Source: CAYOEZ01 sp964402955
GTDB lineage: Bacteria; Chloroflexota; DTOL01; DAOUCN01
Direction: 5' to 3'
Assembly (NCBI GenBank): GCA_964402955.1
Contig: CAYOEZ010000065.1
Location: 1 to 20,794 of the forward strand
DNA length: 20,794 bases
In this document: positions 16,138-20,794 of the stretch, one piece after another
How positions within the stretch are numbered: the stretch's first letter is position 1
How the letters are laid out: each line of letters opens with the position of its first letter
Notes under the pieces: generated by a model
Databases searched by the model: none
Told to the model about the DNA's origin: nothing
Seen by the model: only the letters and a program-made list of their open reading frames with translations
Position numbers and translations under genes: made by a program

Positions 16138-16394
16138 GGCCCCCCTGCCCCCCAATTCTGGGGGAGCGTCTGCGGCGAGTAGCAGCTTCCCCCAGGGTTG
16201 GGGTTGGCCCCCCTGCCCCCCAACTCTGGGGGAGCGTCTGCGGCAAGCAGCAGCTTCCCCCAGGGTTGGGGGCGAGGGGGCTGGGGCGTTCTCCCCCCAG
16301 GGTTGGGGGCGAGGGGGCTGGGGCGTTCTCCCCCCAGAGTTGGGGGAAGGGGGGCCGTGCCCTTCTCCCCCAGGATTGGGGGATGGGGGGCTGG
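16138..16394. repeat. Array of CCCCCCA...TGGGGG hairpin repeats
   Basis: Two 68-bp units start at 16138 and 16206 with GGCCCCCCTGCCCCCCAA. They are followed by about three 37-bp units built on CCCCCAGGGTTGGGGG and related words, ending near 16394. Each unit contains one or more short C-run/G-run palindromes. The array occupies nearly the whole gap between surface proteins 3 and 4. It lacks stop codons in one frame, which falsely extends the downstream reading frame upstream. The single hairpin at 5193-5209 belongs to the same family. Confidence 0.85.
16263..16323 (+). other. Two tandem G-quadruplex motifs
   Basis: GGG-TT-GGGGG-CGA-GGGGG-CT-GGGG occurs at 16263-16286 and again, identical, at 16300-16323. 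Both fit the G3+N1-7 rule for intramolecular quadruplexes on the plus strand, and so in the transcript. They lie 104 nt upstream of the start of surface protein 4. They could equally pair with neighbouring C runs as hairpins. Confidence 0.6.
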
Positions 16395-16426
16395 TTACGT
16401 CAAACCCTGGCAAGGGGGAGCACATG

Positions 16427-18544
16427 ATGGTGCGATTGACGGTTGCCCTACGGCTGCTGCTGTGCGTTGTCACCGTGCTGACGCTGCTGTGCAGCGGGCC
16501 AATGACGGTCCGGGCCGCAACAACCACCTGGGTGGTGACGGGCACGTTTCCCTTTCCAACCGGCTGCAACACGACGCTCCATCGCTGCCGCACCATCCAG
16601 GCAGCGGTTAGCGCGGCCAGCAGCGGTGACTATATCGCCGTGGCGCCGGGAACGTACGGCGAAGCGGTGACGATCGATAAGAGCCTGACCATCGTTGGCG
16701 CGGGGGCAGGGCTGACCACGATTGCCGTGCCCGCCACGGGCGGCGCCTATGGCATCACCATTGCCGACGGCGTCAGCGACGTTGCCCTGCGTGGCCTGCG
16801 CATCGCGGGCGACGCCAACAACGCGATCCAAGAGGGCGGCATCCTGATCGAAGCGCCTCTGACGGGCGTGAGCAACATCACGGTCACCAACAACGTGTTC
16901 TATGGCCTGGACAATGGCTTCGGGTCGCGTGGTAAGCTCAGCAACATACGCGTCGCCGAAAACACATTTGACGCCATTCAGGACTGGACGGCGATCGAGG
17001 CGACGACACTCGACATGGGGGTGGGCCTGCCCTATGCCATTGACGGTGTGACGATCAGCAACAACGAGATCAAGAACAGCAAGACGGTGCCCATCAAGCT
17101 CTCCAACTACTCGGCGAGCGCGGGCAGTGTGATGACCAACCTGACCGTGAGCCGCAACCGCATCCACAACAACGACGGAGACGGCAACGAGAACTGGATG
17201 GGCGGCATTGCCCTGCGCCACGGCGCAGCAAACGTGACGATTGTGGACAATACTGTGCAGGACAACGCCAACATGTCCGGCGTCAGCATCACGGGGGCCG
17301 GCGCCTACGATAACGTGACGATCACCGGCAACCGCCTGCAGAACAACAGCGGCGTTGACCAGTGGCCCTATAACCCGGCCGCGCTGGCAGCCGGTGTCAA
17401 GATTGTGGGCATTGCGGGCCCCACAACCTACCGCATTGCTAGCAATGCCATCATTGGCAACGCGCGCGGCCTGGAATGGGACGGCACGGCGACGCTGGCG
17501 GCCGGCTACAATTGGTGGGGCAGCGACGCCGGGCCGGGAGCAGGCGGCAACAACGGCGTGCTGGGCCATGTGGACGCCGCGCCCTTTGCGCGGGCGCTGG
17601 CGACGGCGGCGACCGGCTCGACGCACGAGCTTGGCGAGACGGGAACGCTGACCACCTCGCTGACAGTGACGAGCGTCTATGGCATGCAACTGCGTCTGGG
17701 CCACGACGCATCTATTGTGTCCTGGAACAGCGGCGTCGCCCTCGACGACCCCGAAGCTGGCTGGTATTGGGATCTCGTGCAGGAGAGTTTTCTCGCCGTT
17801 ACCTTTCCCGACGGGCGGCGGCTATCAGGCGCGCAGCGGCGCGACATCCACCCCGCTCCGGCGACGCTGAGCGACAGCCCGGCAGCCGCCTGGACGTATA
17901 CGTGCAGCGCCGCCGGCAGCAGCGCCCTGCGCTATGACACGAGCAGCGACGGCCTCGGCTCGCTCCTCTCCGACATGGACGGTTTTGAGATTCCTGCGGC
18001 CTATCTCAACGACAGCATGAACTGCCTGCTGAGCACAACGGCCATCAGCGGCGTGATTGAACTGCAGGGGCGCACGCAGGGACGCACGCCCAACGGCTGG
18101 GACGACGCCGTTGTTGCCTTCTATTGTGTGAGCGGGGCCTGCCTGACGAGCGGCGCGCTGGTGCAAACGTTCATGACCGGCGACGACGGCGTCTATGTTC
18201 TCGATAAGAGCGCGCCCGGTGATGGCCTAGTCCCGGGCACGTATGATATCACGGCGTGGCGGCACGAATACCTGAGCGCGAGCCAAAGCGGCGTTGTGGT
18301 TGGCGCCACACCGCTTGTGCTGACCCGGCCGCGTCTGCTGGGCGGCGACGCCAACAATGATGGGCGCATCTCGATTGGCGATCTGACGTGCATCGGCGGC
18401 GCAGTGGGTAAGACCGGGTCAGCCATGGGCGATTGCGGCGGCCGCGGCAGCCCCGAGATCAACGGCCACGCCCGTGTCAGCCTCGGCGACCTCACCATCA
18501 CCGGCGGCAACCATGGCCAGACAACATCCAATCCGTGGCCGTAA
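16427..18544 (+). CDS. Secreted beta-helix / cohesin-like / dockerin protein with degenerate second dockerin loop (surface protein 4)
   Basis: Two adjacent ATGs (16424, 16427) follow GGGGGAG. I prefer 16427, which puts GGAG 6 nt upstream; the open frame continues left to 16136 only through the repeat array. The 705-residue protein has an N-terminal signal or anchor (VRLTVALRLLLCVVTVLTLL), a beta-helix starting CRTIQAAVSAASSGDYIAVAPG and closing with NWWGS at 362-366, and a cohesin-like domain (about 396-531, LGETGTLTTSLTVTS and VYGMQLRLGHDA). A regulatory-like domain follows, then a dockerin. Its loop 1 is canonical (DANNDGRISIGD, from residue 641). Loop 2 is EINGHARVSLGD, with E and H where calcium-binding D residues are expected. 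The end is TTSNPWP, one residue beyond the Trp that ends its paralogues. It is 19 nt from the membrane-anchored cohesin gene and probably co-expressed with it. Confidence 0.88.
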   Translation: MVRLTVALRLLLCVVTVLTLLCSGPMTVRAATTTWVVTGTFPFPTGCNTTLHRCRTIQAAVSAASSGDYIAVAPGTYGEAVTIDKSLTIVGAGAGLTTIAVPATGGAYGITIADGVSDVALRGLRIAGDANNAIQEGGILIEAPLTGVSNITVTNNVFYGLDNGFGSRGKLSNIRVAENTFDAIQDWTAIEATTLDMGVGLPYAIDGVTISNNEIKNSKTVPIKLSNYSASAGSVMTNLTVSRNRIHNNDGDGNENWMGGIALRHGAANVTIVDNTVQDNANMSGVSITGAGAYDNVTITGNRLQNNSGVDQWPYNPAALAAGVKIVGIAGPTTYRIASNAIIGNARGLEWDGTATLAAGYNWWGSDAGPGAGGNNGVLGHVDAAPFARALATAATGSTHELGETGTLTTSLTVTSVYGMQLRLGHDASIVSWNSGVALDDPEAGWYWDLVQESFLAVTFPDGRRLSGAQRRDIHPAPATLSDSPAAAWTYTCSAAGSSALRYDTSSDGLGSLLSDMDGFEIPAAYLNDSMNCLLSTTAISGVIELQGRTQGRTPNGWDDAVVAFYCVSGACLTSGALVQTFMTGDDGVYVLDKSAPGDGLVPGTYDITAWRHEYLSASQSGVVVGATPLVLTRPRLLGGDANNDGRISIGDLTCIGGAVGKTGSAMGDCGGRGSPEINGHARVSLGDLTITGGNHGQTTSNPWP

Positions 18545-18563
18545 CCGATCACTGGAGGCGGGC

Positions 18564-19682
18564 ATGTCATTCATCAGGCTGATCGTTGCTTTGTTGTTTC
18601 TTTGTGCTGCTGTCTTCCCGCTCCCGGCGCTGGCCGCGGGCGAGGCGCAAGTGCGCCTCGATCCGCAGTCGCTGAGCGTGGGGGTCGGCCAGACGGCGAC
18701 GGTCACCGTGCGGCTTACTGACGCAAGAGATGTCTACGGGATCGATGTGCGGCTGCGTTTTGACCCGGCGGTCATCGAGATTGTGGACGCCGACGCCGCC
18801 CAGGCGGGCGTGCAGATGGCGCAGGGAGCGTTTCCCTATCCTGATTTTATCGTGCGCAATGTGGCCGAGAATGTCACCGGCACGATGCACTTTGCCTCTG
18901 TGCAGCTCAACCCGCGCGCTGCGGCGACAGGATCGGGAACGGTGTTCTCGTTCCAGGTGCGCGGTAAGGCCGCCTCGGCCCAATCAAACCTGGTGGTGGA
19001 ATTGGTGGAGATGGCCGATCGCAACGGCATGAGCCTGGCGACGACGGCGCGCGGCGCAACGGTGCAGGTGACGTCGGGCGGCAGCGCCCCCCAGCCAACG
19101 GCCACGATAACGCTCCCCCCGCCTGCGACGGCGACGACTGTCGTCACGCCAGCGGTTCCGCCCACGGCGACGCGGGCGCAGCAGGCTGCCAGCACGCCTG
19201 CGCCCACGGCGACGGCCGTTGCGCCAACGCCGACAGCGCACGCAGCGGGCAGCGCGACGGCCACGCCGGCAGCACCGGCGGCCAGCCCCAGCGCGGCGGC
19301 CACCGCGCCGCCGCAGCCGACGCCGGCAGTCGCAGCGGGCCAGTTGACGCCCATGCCGCCCCCGCCGTCGCGTACGGCGGCGGCTGCGCCAACCACTGCC
19401 CCGGCGCTGGCGCGTGAGACGGCGACACTTGTCGTTGCGGCGCAGGCCGGCGCGACGCCGGCTGACGCCTCTGTGCGCGGGGCAATTCCTGCCGCGCCCA
19501 CTGTCGGCGCAGGCTCGGCCCGCAGCGCGCTGCCGGCGGCCTCTGCTCCCAGCGGCCAATCGTCGGGCAACACGCTCGCCGACACGCTGACACTGGTGGT
19601 TGGCGGGCTGATGATTCTGGCAGGTCTGGCCTTGTTGATTGGTCTGATTGCGTTCGTCGCGCGGCGGCAGCATCGCGTGTAG
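18564..19682 (+). CDS. Membrane-anchored cohesin protein (putative dockerin receptor)
   Basis: The ATG at 18564 has GGAGG 5 nt upstream and gives a signal peptide (SFIRLIVALLFLCAAVFPLP); an earlier frame start at 18474 overlaps the previous gene. This 372-residue protein then has one cohesin domain (about 31-160: VGVGQTATVTVRLTDARDVY, then GIDVRLRFDPAVIEIVDAD). A linker of about 175 residues rich in Ala, Pro and Thr follows. It ends with one hydrophobic helix (about 343-366, VVGGLMILAGLALLIGLIAF) and a basic tail RRQHRV. This is the layout of an anchoring scaffoldin: the cohesin is held outside the cell by a spacer and a C-terminal membrane helix, without S-layer homology domains or a sortase motif. 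Its position right after four dockerin genes makes it the likely attachment point for them. Binding specificity is not shown by sequence. Confidence 0.9.
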   Translation: MSFIRLIVALLFLCAAVFPLPALAAGEAQVRLDPQSLSVGVGQTATVTVRLTDARDVYGIDVRLRFDPAVIEIVDADAAQAGVQMAQGAFPYPDFIVRNVAENVTGTMHFASVQLNPRAAATGSGTVFSFQVRGKAASAQSNLVVELVEMADRNGMSLATTARGATVQVTSGGSAPQPTATITLPPPATATTVVTPAVPPTATRAQQAASTPAPTATAVAPTPTAHAAGSATATPAAPAASPSAAATAPPQPTPAVAAGQLTPMPPPPSRTAAAAPTTAPALARETATLVVAAQAGATPADASVRGAIPAAPTVGAGSARSALPAASAPSGQSSGNTLADTLTLVVGGLMILAGLALLIGLIAFVARRQHRV

Positions 19683-19697
19683 TGCGCAGGTCAGCGC

Positions 19698-19814
19698 GTA
19701 GGTCGACTTTCCATAGTCGACACCCCGTTCAGAGCGCTGTTGTAGGGCGACTTTCCATAGTCGCAGGCAGGCCCGTGCGTAGGTCAGTGCGTAGGTCAGG
19801 CATCCTTGCCTGAC
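19698..19814. repeat. Three GTAGGTC-type hairpin repeats
   Basis: Copies lie at 19698-19721 (TCGAC...GTCGA stem with a TTTCCATA loop), 19742-19764 (GCGAC...GTCGC, same loop) and 19791-19814 (GTCAGGCA...TGCCTGAC), with a partial GTAGGTCAG near 19779-19787. Between the first two, a T-A pair is replaced by G-C at the stem end, so pairing is preserved. The rest of the 275-nt gap up to 19957 contains nothing I recognise except a weak GGGGG near 19945 before the next start. Confidence 0.8.
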
Positions 19815-19957
19815 GGGGCGCTATGCTAGACGCTCGCGCCAGAGTACGGCCATATGTATGAGATGTACCGATTGGCGGGTCCATGATCGCCGTGACCATT
19901 CCGGGTTCCCACCGTGCTCACAAACTGGGGCTAAACTGAGGTAAGGGGGCGGCACAC

Positions 19958-20794
19958 ATGTCTCACCCAACTGCAACCTCGTGGCTGGCAAACAACAAAT
20001 ACAGCGTCATCCTTAGCCTGATTCTGGCGCTTGGCCTGCTGGGAATCCTCTCAGCACGAGGCGCACAGGCAATGCCGGTTGCGCCCTACACTGGGGCTGA
20101 AGAACCGGTGGCAGAGACCACGCCCACCCCTGCCCCCGACAATGGCGCGGCGCTCGATGGCCCCGGACTTGATACGGTCTTCATGAGCATCAGCCCCTCG
20201 ACGCAGAACGTGCTGCTGGGCAACCAGGTGACGGTGAATATCTACATCAACCCTTCGGCGCACGAACCCTTCTACGGCGTTGACCTGGCGTTTACATTTG
20301 ATAACGCAATTCTCTCAGGCAACCCGACGTCAGTTGCTGGGGGGGGAGCGTTGTCTGGGCGTAACACGATGGCGGTGTTCAACACCATCAATAACAATAA
20401 TGGCACTGTAACATGGGCCTTCACCATTCTGAACCCCGGGGAGCCAATCACGACGTCGGGTGTGCTGGGCATCTTGAAATTTGACACCCTGGCCACCGGC
20501 GTGTCAAATTTCGTCTGGGATCACTGCGATTGGTCTGACAGGGATGGTGTAACATCCGCGTGTTCCACCTCTGGCGGCTCGGTGACGGTGTACTCAGATG
20601 CGACAGCGACCCCGACCAGGACGAACACGCCGACAGAGACGCCCGTACCGCCGACTGCGACGCCGACGGTGACGAATACACCGACAGAGACGCCGCTGCC
20701 GCCGACTGCGACGCCGATACCGCCGACAGCAACGCCGACTGCGACGTCGGTGCCGCCAACCGCGACGCCGACGGAGACGCCGATACCGCCGACC
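19958..20794 (+). CDS. Secreted cohesin protein with Thr-Pro repeat linker (C-terminus beyond window)
   Basis: The frame is open from the ATG at 19958 to the window end (279 codons). A hydrophobic signal segment (YSVILSLILALGLLGILSA) is followed by a short TPTPAP spacer and a cohesin domain (about 70-205). The domain opens VLLGNQVTVNIYINPSAHEP and FYGVDLAFTFDN, and its TGVLGILKF-like strand reads TTSGVLGILKFDT. It carries two cysteines (DHCDW, SACSTS). A linker of T-P-T-E-T-P repeats begins near residue 210 and is still running at the edge. Such linkers often precede a further domain or an anchor, which cannot be seen here. The ribosome-binding site is only a G-run about 8 nt upstream. It is separated from the anchored cohesin gene by 275 nt of repeats, so it may have its own transcription. 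Confidence 0.87.
   Translation, partial: MSHPTATSWLANNKYSVILSLILALGLLGILSARGAQAMPVAPYTGAEEPVAETTPTPAPDNGAALDGPGLDTVFMSISPSTQNVLLGNQVTVNIYINPSAHEPFYGVDLAFTFDNAILSGNPTSVAGGGALSGRNTMAVFNTINNNNGTVTWAFTILNPGEPITTSGVLGILKFDTLATGVSNFVWDHCDWSDRDGVTSACSTSGGSVTVYSDATATPTRTNTPTETPVPPTATPTVTNTPTETPLPPTATPIPPTATPTATSVPPTATPTETPIPPT
20624..20794 (+). repeat. Thr-Pro linker repeats with a 51-bp period
   Basis: Within the last gene, the 17-residue unit starting N-T-P-T-E-T-P begins at 20624 and again at 20675, 51 bp apart. It is followed by shorter P-P-T-A-T-P variants to the window end. The encoded linker is likely extended and possibly O-glycosylated. Such DNA is prone to copy-number change. Confidence 0.75.

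Noticed and set aside
16136..16426. N-terminal extension of surface protein 4 from a TTG at 16136
   Set aside because: The extension is translated repeat array (P-Q-G-W-G-type peptides). The ATG at 16427 has a ribosome-binding site and starts a proper signal sequence.
6091..19682. A classical cellulosome cluster
   Set aside because: There are no cellulase, xylanase or carbohydrate-binding modules, and no multi-cohesin scaffoldin. The cargo is beta-helix and propeller proteins that carry their own cohesin-like domains.

Overview
The window is high-GC bacterial DNA. It most likely comes from a member of the Chloroflexota, but that is an inference from style: long secreted right-handed beta-helix proteins with NWWG motifs, cohesin and dockerin modules outside any cellulase context, threonine-proline 'TPTATP' linkers, and dispersed GTAGGTCAG-type hairpin repeats. 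No rRNA, tRNA or CRISPR array is visible, so the assignment cannot be tested from this sequence alone.

Left part (1-4938, minus strand). Read in the direction of transcription, this holds secF, a Gfo/Idh/MocA oxidoreductase broken by one extra base, a small GxxExxY protein inside a repeat-bounded block, a membrane-anchored GT2 glycosyltransferase, and a GT4 glycosyltransferase cut by the window edge. A good extended -10 promoter lies just upstream of secF. The sugar-related genes suggest surface glycan or glycolipid synthesis.

Middle (4939-6090) is 1.15 kb without a convincing protein gene. It holds the minus-strand promoter, a C/G hairpin repeat, an AT-rich patch, and a near-consensus plus-strand sigma70 promoter. 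About 7 nt after that promoter starts a ~100-nt structured segment ending in an intrinsic-terminator-like stem and T-tract, a candidate small RNA. A long leader to the next gene follows.

Right part (6091-20794, plus strand) is the most interesting region. Four consecutive genes encode secreted proteins built on one plan: signal peptide, beta-helix (two also with a GH43-like propeller), a cohesin-like domain, a small carboxypeptidase-regulatory/Cna-like domain, and a C-terminal dockerin ending in Pro-Trp. The second is interrupted by a one-base deletion. They are followed 19 nt later by a cohesin protein with a Pro/Thr/Ala linker and a C-terminal membrane anchor, then by another secreted cohesin protein with Thr-Pro repeats that runs off the window. 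The four large proteins carry both a dockerin and a cohesin-like domain, so they could in principle link head to tail and dock onto the membrane-anchored cohesin. That would be a cell-surface polymer or lattice rather than a classical cellulosome. The domain content is seen in the translations; the assembly model is inference.

Several repeat families punctuate the intergenic gaps: a 67-bp tandem repeat, GTAGGTCAG/GTAGGTCGAC hairpins with compensating base changes, and CCCCCCA/TGGGGGG repeats that create two G-quadruplex motifs just before the fourth dockerin gene.
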